Positions 37,209 to 46,082 of a DNA stretch of 64,000 nucleotides are shown piece by piece. Source of the stretch: PALSA-1353 sp050014015 (GTDB lineage: Bacteria; Planctomycetota; Phycisphaerae; Tepidisphaerales; Tepidisphaeraceae); contig JBEKEC010000003.1 in NCBI GenBank assembly GCA_050014015.1, positions 62,001 to 126,000 on the forward strand. Direction: 5' to 3'. The translations under genes and the position numbers were made by a program. Every line of letters starts with the position of its first letter. Position 1 is the stretch's first letter. The notes under the pieces were generated by a model. That model saw only the letters and a program-made list of their open reading frames with translations. It was not told the DNA's origin and ran no database searches.

Positions 37209-38320
37209 GACAATGTCTGAACCTCGACGGACACCACGGCGGGAAGATCGCGGACGATCGGGGCCCAGTTGTCTCCGGCATCGGCGGAGGCGTAGACCTG
37301 GCCGCCGGTCGTTCCGAAATAGACCCCGCACGAATCGAGCGAATCCACGGCCATCGCTTCGCGCAATACGTTGACGTAGCAGTCGCGTTGCGGCAGACCG
37401 TTGGTCAGCGGCTCCCACTCGCCTCCGCCGGTGCGGCTGCGGTACACGCGCAGTTTTCCCTCGGGCGGATAATGTTCCGAATCGCTCTTGATCGGCACGA
37501 CGTAAATCGTCTGGGGCTCATGGGCGTGAACGTCGATGGGGAACCCGAAATCGCTCGGCAAATTCCCACTGACCTCCTTCCACGAATCGCCGCCGTCGTC
37601 GCTGCGCATCACGTCCCAGTGCTTCTGCATGAACAAGACGTCCGGATGCGACGGGTGCATCGCGATGCGGTGAACGCAATGGCCGACCTCGGCGGTCGGG
37701 TTGGGAATGTACTGCGATCTCAGTCCGCGATTGATGGGTTGCCAGGTCTGGCCGGCGTCGTCGGTTCGAAAGGCCCCGGCGGCGGAGATGGCGATGAAAA
37801 TGCGTCCGGGATTCTTCGGATCGAGAAGTATCGTATGCAGGCACATTCCCCCCGCCCCCGGTTGCCAGCGCGGCCCGGAACCGTGCCCACGCAGCCCGGG
37901 CAGTTCCTGCCAGGTCTGCCCGGCGTCGTTGGAACGGAACAGCGCGGCGTCCTCCACGCCGGCATAAACAATGTCCGGATCGGTCAGCGACGGCTCCAGA
38001 TGCCACGCTCGCTTGAACTCCCAGGGATGCGGCGTGCCGTCGTACCACTGGTGCGTGCCCGGGACGCCGTCGTAGGCAAATTTATTCCCTACCGGCGTCC
38101 ACGTTTTCCCGCCGTCGTTGGATCGCTGAATCACCTGCCCAAACCAACCGCTGGACTGCGAAGCATAAATCCGATTTGGATCGACCGGCGAGCCCTTGAG
38201 ATGATAAATCTCCCAGCCGCCAAAATGCGGCCCACTGATATCCCAGCGCCGGCGCTTGCCGTCGGACGTCAGGACGAAGGCGCCCTTGCGCGTCCCGACC
38301 AATACCCGGACTTCGCTCAT
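37205..38320 (-). CDS. BNR/Asp-box beta-propeller protein (371 aa)
   Basis: Sialidase/VPS10-like propeller. Asp-box repeats SNDGGKTW, SNDAGQTW, TDDAGQTW, SDDGGDSW and SADAGDNW recur along the chain. It starts MSEVRVLVGTRKGAFVLTS, with no signal peptide, so probably cytoplasmic. A strong RBS (GGGAGG) precedes the ATG at 38320, whereas the ORF reaches 38359. The stop overlaps the carrier gene's start by four bases; this gene pair recurs in other bacteria as far as I recall. Biochemical role unknown; it is not evidently a hydrolase since the sialidase arginine triad is not seen. Confidence 0.8.
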   Translation of the reverse strand: MSEVRVLVGTRKGAFVLTSDGKRRRWDISGPHFGGWEIYHLKGSPVDPNRIYASQSSGWFGQVIQRSNDGGKTWTPVGNKFAYDGVPGTHQWYDGTPHPWEFKRAWHLEPSLTDPDIVYAGVEDAALFRSNDAGQTWQELPGLRGHGSGPRWQPGAGGMCLHTILLDPKNPGRIFIAISAAGAFRTDDAGQTWQPINRGLRSQYIPNPTAEVGHCVHRIAMHPSHPDVLFMQKHWDVMRSDDGGDSWKEVSGNLPSDFGFPIDVHAHEPQTIYVVPIKSDSEHYPPEGKLRVYRSRTGGGEWEPLTNGLPQRDCYVNVLREAMAVDSLDSCGVYFGTTGGQVYASADAGDNWAPIVRDLPAVVSVEVQTLS

Positions 38321-38425
38321 CAGAGACCTCCCTTTGAATATGGCCGGATGATAACCCAATCACCTTAAGATGAAACTGCGAGGGCCGGATAGCCATTCGC
38401 TCGATGCCGGGGGATAATAGACGGG

Positions 38426-39382
38426 ATGCCGATGCGCGCCTTCATCGTCCTTCTGGCGTTGTCGCCGATCCCGTTTTTGCTCTGTTTGGCCGGTTTTGGA
38501 TTCGCATTTGACACGGTGCTGGGAAGCTTGGCCGGCGATGCCGCCATATTCGTCCCGTTGGCATTCCTGGCGTTTTCAAAGGATGTGGCGGCATCCGAGA
38601 GTTGCCGGGGCTGGCTTCGGTGGGCGCTGGGCAGCTCGCTGCTACTGCTTCCCGCCATGGCTCTGCATTTTGCGCCAATGTTTTCGATGAAATATAGCCA
38701 GGGCGGCCAAATCCGGCTCGATCCTCCGCCGCACCAGATGCCCGTCGAAGGCGCGGCATTTCTCCGCGGCCTGAGCGTCAAGGATGGCGTGATGATTTTG
38801 AAATCGGAGCCGGATGAGGATAGCAATTCCAAGTCGCCGTTCACCGCTTGCGACTACCTGGAATGGTTCTCTCCGCCGTCGCACTTCTACGACGAGAACG
38901 GAAATGGATTGGACTTTCGAATGAACGGAAATGACGTGCTGCATTTCCAGGACGACCGCGGCGGATATGCGGACGTTAAATGGGACGGCAAACAATTTGT
39001 CCTGCTGGCCAGCCATTGGGCCGACCAGGCCGACAGCGCCAAAACGCCAGGCGCCGCGGCGGCGCTGGCCGGCAAGTTTGGCGATCTTCTTCTGGTCCTC
39101 TGTCCGATGCTGGCGTGGCTGCTGATCACCAGATTCGCGTGGCGGCATTTTCAGGAGTCCGCGGAGCCGGCGCCGTCGCTCGTGCTGGCCGCCGTGCTGC
39201 AGATCGCCGGGATGATCATTCTGGTATTCGCCGTCCTGTCAGCCCCCGCCGCGCCGGATGAAGTGGCTGGCGGCTTGCTGGTTGCGATTCTGTTATTCGC
39301 ATCGGCCTGCTCTATTGCCGGGCTTTTCATGCTGGCCTGGAAGCTGCTGGGCGTCAGGCTTGAAGCCGCCCAATATATCTGA
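38426..39382 (+). CDS. Membrane protein of unknown function (318 aa)
   Basis: Hydrophobic N-terminal half with about three transmembrane spans (residues 5-22, 38-50, 65-85), a polar central region with an HFYDENGNGLDF motif, then two to three more spans (about 220-240, 255-277, 285-308). The polar loop (about 90-215) is probably outside the cytoplasm. No family recognised. Divergent from the BNR gene; ends at a GC-rich hairpin pair shared with the convergent secreted protein. Confidence 0.72.
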   Translation: MPMRAFIVLLALSPIPFLLCLAGFGFAFDTVLGSLAGDAAIFVPLAFLAFSKDVAASESCRGWLRWALGSSLLLLPAMALHFAPMFSMKYSQGGQIRLDPPPHQMPVEGAAFLRGLSVKDGVMILKSEPDEDSNSKSPFTACDYLEWFSPPSHFYDENGNGLDFRMNGNDVLHFQDDRGGYADVKWDGKQFVLLASHWADQADSAKTPGAAAALAGKFGDLLLVLCPMLAWLLITRFAWRHFQESAEPAPSLVLAAVLQIAGMIILVFAVLSAPAAPDEVAGGLLVAILLFASACSIAGLFMLAWKLLGVRLEAAQYI

Positions 39383-39384
39383 AG

Positions 39385-39418
39385 GGGGATTGGGGAATCC
39401 CCACGGCGGCGCCGTGGG
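39385..39418. terminator. Overlapping hairpins between convergent genes
   Basis: GGGGATT/AATCCCC (39385-39402) and CCCACGGC/GCCGTGGG (39400-39418) form overlapping stems in the 55-base gap between two convergent stops. Probably a bidirectional terminator. Confidence 0.5.
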
Positions 39419-39437
39419 CGTTCCGGTCTGTGCTGTT

Positions 39438-40283
39438 CTACTTGCCCGCGGCGGGAGCCACCTGGCACTGAAAGGTGAATTCCGTTCCCCCGCTCACCTG
39501 AGTCGCCTCGGTTGCGGGGGTGGTGTATTTGCTCGATCCCTTCTCGTCCCCCTTGACGATCATTCCGGCGGCGACGTCCACCAGGACCGTCGCGGTGTAA
39601 CTCGTGTCTTCTTCCACGTTGCCGTCTTCGTGATAGATGATGGCTACCGAGTTGGAAATCTGCGCCATCTGTTTGCCGTCGATCGTCTTGATCCAATCCA
39701 ATCGGCACACGGACGCCATGCGATCGTTGGGGCCCAGTTCCGCGTGGCGGCCGGCCTTGGCGGTGTTGTCCCAGGTTTCTCCGACGGCCACGGGAATGTC
39801 GGGATAAAAATCCTCGTCGGGGGTGATGAAGTTGTTGAGCATATCCAGGTCGTCATCGGCGGCATTGCCGGAGAAATCATTGCTGATCGACTCGTCCGGG
39901 TGCCGCGCCAAAACGATGGTCTTGCCGGCGAACGGGCAGGGGATTTTCTTTTCCGGTCCGTCGGCGTCCTTGGCGGTGTCGAAGCTGTCGGGATCGACGT
40001 CCGCTTGCGCGCGTGTTGCCGATCCGCCCTTCTCGTCCAGGATGGCCAGCGTCACCTTCCAACTCAGGGCGGTGGTGGTATTTGTGGCGGTCTGCTTGCC
40101 GTTGGTCGTCGCGGTGGAATTGACTTTGCATTCATAGTGAATGGAATTCGACACCTTCTGCCCCACGTGCAGGTTTTCGTGAAGGGTGTACTTCTCATCC
40201 GCCGCGGAGGCTTTGCCTTCCGCCGCGGCCGAACCGCAGATCGCGGCTGTTGAGAAGAGAACAAGAATCGTGCGCCAAATCAT
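39438..40283 (-). CDS. Secreted protein of unknown function (281 aa)
   Basis: Signal peptide MIWRTILVLFSTAAICGSAAA followed by EGKASA. The mature protein is beta-rich with acidic stretches (NAADDDLDMLNNF, PDEDFYPDIPVAVGETW) and DAKGSLK-like strand patterns as in other planctomycete secreted proteins. I recognise no catalytic motif. It is followed downstream by a hairpin and preceded by a palindromic repeat at 40304-40357. Confidence 0.78.
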   Translation of the reverse strand: MIWRTILVLFSTAAICGSAAAEGKASAADEKYTLHENLHVGQKVSNSIHYECKVNSTATTNGKQTATNTTTALSWKVTLAILDEKGGSATRAQADVDPDSFDTAKDADGPEKKIPCPFAGKTIVLARHPDESISNDFSGNAADDDLDMLNNFITPDEDFYPDIPVAVGETWDNTAKAGRHAELGPNDRMASVCRLDWIKTIDGKQMAQISNSVAIIYHEDGNVEEDTSYTATVLVDVAAGMIVKGDEKGSSKYTTPATEATQVSGGTEFTFQCQVAPAAGK

Positions 40284-40303
40284 CGTCGTCCTTTGCGCGT
40301 TTT

Positions 40304-40357
40304 GAGAAAAAAGGGGTCATAAGCCATTTCGGAAATGGCTTATGACCCCTTTTTCTC
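40304..40357. repeat. Palindromic repeat, GGGGTCATAAGCC type
   Basis: A near-perfect palindrome with arms of about 26 bases (AAAGGGGTCATAAGCCATT and its complement) with a one-base length difference in the A/T run. It abuts the stop codon of the lipoprotein gene (40356-40358) and lies 21 bases upstream of the secreted-protein start. Third member of the ACAGTCACC-type group. Confidence 0.9.
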
Positions 40358-40925
40358 ACGGCTTGACCGCCAGCAATCCAAGCAGCCGGTCTCGGAAGTC
40401 CGCGCACTGCTTGGCCAGATCGGTCACAAACGCCTTGCGTGCGGGATCGTCCTCGCGCGCGATCAGGGCCTTGCACAAAACTTCGCCATATTCCATGGCC
40501 TGCGCCTGCGCGTAGATCAGCCGCAGTTCGAACGTCCTTCCGCTGGAAAACAGCAGTTCTTTTTCCTCGATCGAGGAGTCGAGGTCGCGGGATTCCTGCT
40601 CGACGCGAGGAAGATCGGGAACGTCGAATTCAATGCGAGCATCGGTTTTTGGAAACTCATCCATCCGCGTTTTCGCCGCCCGGCAGGCGTCGGAGATTTC
40701 CTTCACCGTGCCCGCCACCGGTTCATCCGCGTGCTTGAGGATGAGGATTTTGCTCGCGTCGCTTTCATCGCTCATGAGTTGGTGGAGCAAGCTGTACCCT
40801 TCGTTGGCCTGGCGAATCGGTCCGTCGTTGTGCGACACCGGCTTCGGAATTGCGGAGTACAAGCAACCGGCGACGGCGCCGACGGCAGCCGTAACGCACA
40901 GGCGCTTGGCAACCTTCCTGTTCAT
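40356..40925 (-). CDS. Putative lipoprotein (189 aa)
   Basis: The N-terminus MNRKVAKRLCVTAAVGAVAGC has a basic start, hydrophobic stretch and lipobox VAGC at Cys21, so lipid anchoring is likely. The remainder is mostly helical with several charged segments and DLDSSIEEKELLFSSG, a likely coiled coil. No family recognised. The 3' end is bordered by a palindromic repeat. Positioned after a hybrid histidine kinase gene with a 28-base gap. Confidence 0.72.
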   Translation of the reverse strand: MNRKVAKRLCVTAAVGAVAGCLYSAIPKPVSHNDGPIRQANEGYSLLHQLMSDESDASKILILKHADEPVAGTVKEISDACRAAKTRMDEFPKTDARIEFDVPDLPRVEQESRDLDSSIEEKELLFSSGRTFELRLIYAQAQAMEYGEVLCKALIAREDDPARKAFVTDLAKQCADFRDRLLGLLAVKP

Positions 40926-40953
40926 GCAATCTCCCTAAGAGTGTCACGGACGC

Positions 40954-42849
40954 TCACGGCAATTCGCCGGTCCGCCCCATGACGGAGGCAACCGTCGCCA
41001 CCAATTCCGCCGGCTCCACCGGCTTGGAGACGTGCACCTGATATCCCGACATCAGCGCCCGCGTCCTGTCTTCCGAGCGTGCGAAGGCCGTCAGGGCTAT
41101 CGCCGGTATTTTCCCTCCGCTCTGGGCGGTCATCGCCCGGACCTGCCGGAGAAAATCGTATCCATCCACCTGCGGCATGCCGATGTCGCTGAGCAGAACA
41201 TCCGGCTTTTGCTGGACGAGGATGGGCATGGCCTCGGCGGCGGAACCGGCGGTCAGAACCTCCGCCTTGCAATCCTCCAGCACCCGCTTGATCAGTTCGC
41301 GCGCATCCAGTTCATCATCCACGACCAGGACCTTGAGGCCCTGAAGCTGGGAACGGGAGGCCGCCGCCGGCACGATTCCCGCGGCCGCGCGCGGATGGAG
41401 ACGATCCGCTTCACCCGCCTGCGCGTGAACGGCCATGAGGGGAAGCTGCACGATGAACGATGAACCCTGACCGATTCCGTGACTCGTTGCCCGTATGCTG
41501 CCGCCATGCAACTCGACCAGTTGCTTGGCAATTGCCAGTCCGATCCCCAATCCGCCCTGCTTGCGGGTGGTCGATGAATCGGCTTGGCGGAAGCGGTCGA
41601 AGACGAAGGGCAGGAATTCGGCGGCAATCCCCTGCCCGGTATCGGCGACGGTCAACTCGACGTGCGAGTTCACCCGTTCGAGGATGACCTGCACCCGTGC
41701 GCCCTTGGGAGTGAATTTGATGGCGTTGGAGAGAAGGTTCCAGACGACCTGCTGCAAGCGGCCCGGATCGCCCGCGACCGGCGCCGCCAACGGGTCCAGA
41801 ATCTTCTCCAGCCTGACGCCCTTGGCGTCGGCGGCGGGCTTCACCGAATCGATCGCCGCCTCGATGATCGTCACCGGTAAAACCCGCTGAATGTCCAGGC
41901 GCAGCTTTCCCGAGATAATCCGGCTCATGTCGAGCAAATCCTCGATCAGCCGGGTTTGCACGCGCGCGTTCCGCTCGATCGTCGAAAGCCCTTGCAGCAA
42001 ATCGTTGGCGTCGTGGTTTGGCTGAAGCAACAAATGAGCCCACCCGACGATGGCGTTCAGGGGCGTGCGCAGCTCGTGCGACATCGTTGCCAAAAACTCG
42101 TCCTTCATCCGGCTGGCGTGCTCGGCGGCGCTGCGAGCGGCGCGCTCGCTGGCGAGCAACCGAGATTTCTCCTCTTCCGAGCGTTTGCGCTCCGAAATAT
42201 CGCGCCAAATGACTTGAATCGCCCTGCCCCCCCGCCATGGAACCGCCACCGCAATGGCTTCCACCGGAAACGTCGAACCATCCAACCGTACGCATTCTTC
42301 ATTTACAGGCGGAACGCTTCCCCCCTGATTAGCCATCTGCCTGATTCGCGATTCCACGATGGCTCTGTATTGCGGCGCAACAAAGTCCAACGGGGACCGG
42401 CCAAGGATCTGGCTGGCATCGGCCGCGCCAATCAACTTCACGGCCGCGGCGTTGACGTAGACGATCCGTCCATTGGCGTTGACGAACAGCGCATCGGGGC
42501 TCAGATCGATCAACGACCGATACCGCCCTTCGCTTTCGTCCCGCTCCGCCGCGCTTTGCGCCGCCGCCAGCGTGCTATGGTGCTCCGCTGTCGCCATCCG
42601 GCGAATCGCAAACAATGCGGTCAGCAGCATCGCCGAAATCGCAAACGCGGCAAACGGCAACAGGTGCTGGCTAACCCGCGGCATCGTCATCCCCAGGATC
42701 CGGCTCCCGAACATCAGCAGCAGCGCCGCGAACATCACCAGCCATGGCCGCCGATCCGCCGCCTCCCGCGACATCCGCAGCGCAAACAGCATCGCCGCAA
42801 GCTGCAATATCGCAGACAAAAACCAGACCGTGGCATCGAAACGATCCAT
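40954..42849 (-). CDS. Hybrid sensor histidine kinase/response regulator (631 aa)
   Basis: Membrane sensor kinase with attached receiver. Three transmembrane spans (about 8-25, 36-54, 62-83), PAS domain (about 105-220), HisKA with phospho-His258 in SHELRTPLN, HATPase domain with NLLSNAIKFTPKG, DTGQGI and GGLGIGLAI, then a receiver with acceptor Asp555 in LLSDIGMP. Most single-operon partners are absent, so it probably acts on a response regulator elsewhere. The ATG at 42849 has AGGGG five bases upstream; an ATG at 42861 is the alternative. Confidence 0.93.
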   Translation of the reverse strand: MDRFDATVWFLSAILQLAAMLFALRMSREAADRRPWLVMFAALLLMFGSRILGMTMPRVSQHLLPFAAFAISAMLLTALFAIRRMATAEHHSTLAAAQSAAERDESEGRYRSLIDLSPDALFVNANGRIVYVNAAAVKLIGAADASQILGRSPLDFVAPQYRAIVESRIRQMANQGGSVPPVNEECVRLDGSTFPVEAIAVAVPWRGGRAIQVIWRDISERKRSEEEKSRLLASERAARSAAEHASRMKDEFLATMSHELRTPLNAIVGWAHLLLQPNHDANDLLQGLSTIERNARVQTRLIEDLLDMSRIISGKLRLDIQRVLPVTIIEAAIDSVKPAADAKGVRLEKILDPLAAPVAGDPGRLQQVVWNLLSNAIKFTPKGARVQVILERVNSHVELTVADTGQGIAAEFLPFVFDRFRQADSSTTRKQGGLGIGLAIAKQLVELHGGSIRATSHGIGQGSSFIVQLPLMAVHAQAGEADRLHPRAAAGIVPAAASRSQLQGLKVLVVDDELDARELIKRVLEDCKAEVLTAGSAAEAMPILVQQKPDVLLSDIGMPQVDGYDFLRQVRAMTAQSGGKIPAIALTAFARSEDRTRALMSGYQVHVSKPVEPAELVATVASVMGRTGELP

Positions 42850-43076
42850 TTGACCCCTCATTCTACCCGCAAGAATGGGAAATCCGAATGCCCAATTCTA
42901 CGCCGTGCGAAGGGGGCGTGGCGAAAGATTATTGCAAGGTCGGAAGAACCCCCACCCCAACCCTCCCCCTGAGTACAGGGGGAAAGGTCGGGTTCCGCAA
43001 AAAATTATGGCCGCACCATGCGAAGGTTCCATTTGGCATTTGGCATTTGGCATTCGGCGTTCATACAATCCCCATC
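42850..43076. other. Intergenic region with repeat and CATTTGG runs
   Basis: Holds a GC-rich REP-like copy (42947-42987) and a 9-base run of CATTTGG-type tandem units near 43031-43058. No gene seen. Confidence 0.55.
42947..42987 (+). repeat. GC-rich REP-like repeat, copy 4
   Basis: ACCCCCACCCCAACCCTCCC then CCTGAGTACAGGGGG: the subtype with a CCTGAGTACAGGG core instead of CCGGAGTACCGGG. Same family as 2287 and 48042. Confidence 0.75.
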
Positions 43077-44240
43077 ATGAAGTATTTCTACGGCGAATTC
43101 GACGGACAGGAATTCCCAACGCCTGACAAACTCTTCGGCTTCGATCAGATCATGCAGTTCATCATGGAACATGGCGAGCAAGCCCTTCAGGCGATCGAAG
43201 AGATGATGAACGATCCGAAAAACCAGGCCCAATCCGACATCCTCGAACAACTCCTCAAGGACGGCATGCTGGACAAGGACGAGAAGGGCCGGCTGCGCCT
43301 GACTCCCCGGGCGGTCACCAAAATGCAGCGAAAAGCGCTCATGGAGGTCTTCGCCAATCTCAAGGAGGGACAGCGCGAAGGCCACGAGCGCATCACCCCC
43401 GGCCTCGGCGGTGAGCGCATCGACGGCACAAAGCCGTATGCCTATGGCGACCCTGTCGCCGAGTTGGATTTCCATCAAACGCTTCACAACGCACTGACGC
43501 GGCACGGCCTGCCCGTCGAATCCGGGGGCCGGCGCAGAATCCGATTCGATGAAAAGGATTTCGAGCTTCATCTGCACGAAGGCGTCACGAGTTGCTCGAC
43601 GGTCGTCCTGCTGGACATGAGCGGGTCAATGATGCGTTACGGCCGGTTTCTTTCCGCCAAGCGCGTCGCCATGGCGATGCAGGCGCTGATCCGCGGCAGA
43701 TTTCCGCAGGACTCGATCGACTTCGTCGGGTTCTATTCCGGCGCCGCCAGGATCCCCGAGGCCATGCTTCCCCTGGCCATGCCTAAACCCGTCACGATTT
43801 ACGATTATCAGGTTCGCCTGCGGGTTCCGATCAACCAGCTTGGCAAGGCCCCGCAGCATTTCACGAACCTGCACATGGGCCTGCAGCTCGCCCGGCGCAT
43901 CCTCCGCAAAGGAACCAGCGAGAACAAGCAGATTTTCATCATCACCGACGGCCAGCCGACCGCTCACGTCGAGGGCGATTATGTCTATCTGCTGTATCCT
44001 CCCGATCCGCGCAGCACGGTTGCGACGCTCAAGGAGGCCGTGCTGGCGGTCCGCGAGGGCTGCCGCATCAGCACCTTCGCTTTAATCGAGGATTATTGGG
44101 GAATGGATTGGGTTGGATTCGTCGATCAGTTGACGAAGCTGACCAAAGGCGTCGCGTTTTACACCAGCAGCGGTGAACTTGCCTCGTGCATCATGGAGAG
44201 TTATCTCAGCGGCCGGAAGAAGAAGCAGTACATCGCATAA
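43077..44240 (+). CDS. VWA-domain protein (387 aa)
   Basis: C-terminal von Willebrand factor A domain with MIDAS motif DMSGSM (Asp180) in VVLLDMSGSMMRYGRF and later IFIITDGQPTAHV. The N-terminal 170 residues resemble the CoxE-like/VWA family that works with MoxR-type AAA+ ATPases; no such ATPase is adjacent. No signal peptide. The ATG at 43077 is used and gives KYFYGEFDG; the open frame extends to 42744 but across repeats. The FMN-reductase gene begins five bases after its stop. Confidence 0.85.
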   Translation: MKYFYGEFDGQEFPTPDKLFGFDQIMQFIMEHGEQALQAIEEMMNDPKNQAQSDILEQLLKDGMLDKDEKGRLRLTPRAVTKMQRKALMEVFANLKEGQREGHERITPGLGGERIDGTKPYAYGDPVAELDFHQTLHNALTRHGLPVESGGRRRIRFDEKDFELHLHEGVTSCSTVVLLDMSGSMMRYGRFLSAKRVAMAMQALIRGRFPQDSIDFVGFYSGAARIPEAMLPLAMPKPVTIYDYQVRLRVPINQLGKAPQHFTNLHMGLQLARRILRKGTSENKQIFIITDGQPTAHVEGDYVYLLYPPDPRSTVATLKEAVLAVREGCRISTFALIEDYWGMDWVGFVDQLTKLTKGVAFYTSSGELASCIMESYLSGRKKKQYIA

Positions 44241-44245
44241 CCAAT

Positions 44246-44830
44246 ATGCCCCTCAAACTCCTCGGCATCAGCGGCAGCCTCCGGTCTCGTTCCAGCGGAC
44301 TGCGCGCGCTGAGCGTGCTGCTGGAATCCGCCAGGGAATTCGGAGCTGAAACCCGGCTGCTGGATTTGCGCCAGGCGGACCTGCCGATGTACAACCCCGA
44401 AGCCGACCCGGATTCCCGCGTCACGCGCGTCATGTCCGACGTCACCTGGGCGGAGGCGTTCGTCCTGTCCTCGCCGGATTATCACGGCGCCATGTCGGGC
44501 GCGATGAAGAATTTCCTGGATTACCACTGGGGCGAGTTCAGCGGAAAGCTCTTCGGATATCTCTGTTCCTCGCACGAAAAAGGGATCACGGTCATGGAAG
44601 GCATGCGCCTGGCGGTGCGCCAGTGTTATGGGTGGAGCCTTCCGTATGGCCTTGCAATCGACGGCAAACAAGACCTGGACGCCGATGGCCGGATCAAGAA
44701 TCCCGCCCTTCAATCGCGGCTGCGAATGGCCGCCCGCGACCTGGTCGTCTACGGCTCGCTGCTGTACACGCAATTTATCGAAGACATCGCCCGGAACACG
44801 CCGGAAACGTTCGCGGCTAGATATTCCTGA
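44246..44830 (+). CDS. NADPH-dependent FMN reductase family protein (194 aa)
   Basis: Flavodoxin-fold reductase: GISGSLRSRSSGLRALSVLL (phosphate loop near residue 7-15), SSPDYHGAMSGAMKNFLDY is the typical substrate-edge motif. Length (194) fits. Transfers electrons from NADPH to FMN or azo/quinone substrates. It begins five bases after the VWA gene, so probably co-transcribed. Substrate unknown. Confidence 0.88.
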   Translation: MPLKLLGISGSLRSRSSGLRALSVLLESAREFGAETRLLDLRQADLPMYNPEADPDSRVTRVMSDVTWAEAFVLSSPDYHGAMSGAMKNFLDYHWGEFSGKLFGYLCSSHEKGITVMEGMRLAVRQCYGWSLPYGLAIDGKQDLDADGRIKNPALQSRLRMAARDLVVYGSLLYTQFIEDIARNTPETFAARYS

Positions 44831-44852
44831 GCCAATCCTTCTGACAAGCCCG

Positions 44853-45000
44853 TTAATGCAACGCTCAACACTCAACACTCAACGCTCAACGTTGAAGTCA
44901 AGAGACGGCAAATTGCGTGGTATTTTGGCATTTCCTTGAAGGCTGAGCGTTGAGCCGGGCAGGCGAAGCCTCCCGCGTTGAGTGTTGAGCGTTGCATTAA
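44853..45000. repeat. MITE-like inverted repeat, copy 2, with an insert
   Basis: Same family as 31802-31924: TTAATGCAACGCTCAACACT left arm and a right arm ending GTTGCATTAA. The right arm is interrupted by 22 bases (44955-44976) of CCGGGCAGGCGAAGCCTCCC-type sequence that is itself partly palindromic. The loops of both copies share TATTTTGGCATTT. Confidence 0.88.
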
Positions 45001-45070
45001 TCCCGCCCCTTTTCGCCCTTCAAATCCCCCCCTCCTTGACGAATCCTTCGCGTTCTCCTACGAATAACCC

Positions 45071-45934
45071 ATGCCCCCCAGCGCCGCTGAGGTCATCGAA
45101 ACCTTCGAAGCCGCCGCTGAAGAGAATCGCCTTTCTTCTCTGCGTCACGATCAAACGGTGATCCTTCCGGCGACCGGGGAGGCGTGGATGACCGGCGACA
45201 TTCACGATCACCGCACCAATTTCTCAAAGCTCGTCCGTGCCGCTGACTTGCCCAACCATCCGCACCGCCATCTGATCCTCCACGAACTCATCCACGGCGA
45301 TCATTACGACCCGGCCGGCGCCGAGGACAGTTGGCACATGCTTTATAGGGCCGCCGAACTCAAATGCTCGTTCTCCAGTCAGGTCCATTTCCTCCTGGCC
45401 AATCACGATCTGGCGCAGATTCAGGGGGAAGGGATCATGAAAGCGGGCTTCAGCGTCTGCGAAGCGTTCACGGCGGGAGTCAATCGCGATTTCGGCGCCG
45501 GCGGCGACGGGGTCAGCTTTTCCATCAGCGAATTCCTCTTGTCCTTTCCCCTGGCGGTGAGATGTCCGCACGGATTATTTTTCTGTCACAGCCTTCCGAC
45601 CGACGGGCAGATCGACACGTTCGATTTCACGGTTTTCGACCGCGCTCTGAATGGCCGCGACTATCAAAGGAAAACCGGCCCGGTGTATCAATTGATATGG
45701 GGCCGCAACATGAGCCCCGCCACCGCCTGCAAATTTGCCGAGGCCGTCTACACCAAAATGCTGGTCACCGGCCATCAGCCGCAGGAGACCGGCTACGCCG
45801 TCAACGGCGAACAGCATCTGATCCTGGCCTCTGACCACAACCAGGGCGTATTTCTGCCCATCGACCTGGACAAGCCCTACGACATGCCCCGTCTTCTAAA
45901 GCGGATTCGCAAATTCGCGGCGCTCGATGTATAA
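45071..45934 (+). CDS. Calcineurin-like metallophosphoesterase (287 aa)
   Basis: Serine/threonine-phosphatase-like fold. Metal-ligand motifs: GDIHDHRTNF, HELIHGDHYDP, LLANHDLAQ, and later MLVTGHQPQE. The N-terminal 30 residues precede the domain. Length fits a single domain. No signal peptide. The ATG at 45071 is preceded by no strong RBS. Substrate unknown. It is followed by the tandem repeat and dapL. Confidence 0.83.
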   Translation: MPPSAAEVIETFEAAAEENRLSSLRHDQTVILPATGEAWMTGDIHDHRTNFSKLVRAADLPNHPHRHLILHELIHGDHYDPAGAEDSWHMLYRAAELKCSFSSQVHFLLANHDLAQIQGEGIMKAGFSVCEAFTAGVNRDFGAGGDGVSFSISEFLLSFPLAVRCPHGLFFCHSLPTDGQIDTFDFTVFDRALNGRDYQRKTGPVYQLIWGRNMSPATACKFAEAVYTKMLVTGHQPQETGYAVNGEQHLILASDHNQGVFLPIDLDKPYDMPRLLKRIRKFAALDV

Positions 45935-45939
45935 AAAAT

Positions 45940-46082
45940 GTCATTGGTCATTTGTCATTAGTTAGTGGCGATTGCGAAATCCGCACGTGACCAATGACAA
46001 GTGACCAATGACAAGTGACCAATGACAAGTGACCAATGACAAGTGACCAATGACAAGTGACCAATGACAAATGACCAATGAC
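45940..46082 (+). repeat. 14-base tandem repeat with flanking inverted repeat, running into dapL
   Basis: Six perfect tandem copies of GTGACCAATGACAA (45987-46070) are followed by a seventh, altered copy whose first base is A; its ATG (46071) is the annotated dapL start. GTCATTGGTCATTTGTCATT (45940-45959) is an exact reverse complement of 46063-46082, so the start codon region could pair with the upstream arm. Confidence 0.95.

Noticed and set aside
42744..43076. Upstream extension of the VWA protein
   Set aside because: Crosses a repeat and the divergent kinase start; MKYFYGEFDG at 43077 is the natural N-terminus.
45987..46070. Possible CRISPR array
   Set aside because: The 14-base units are directly adjacent with no spacers: a simple tandem repeat.
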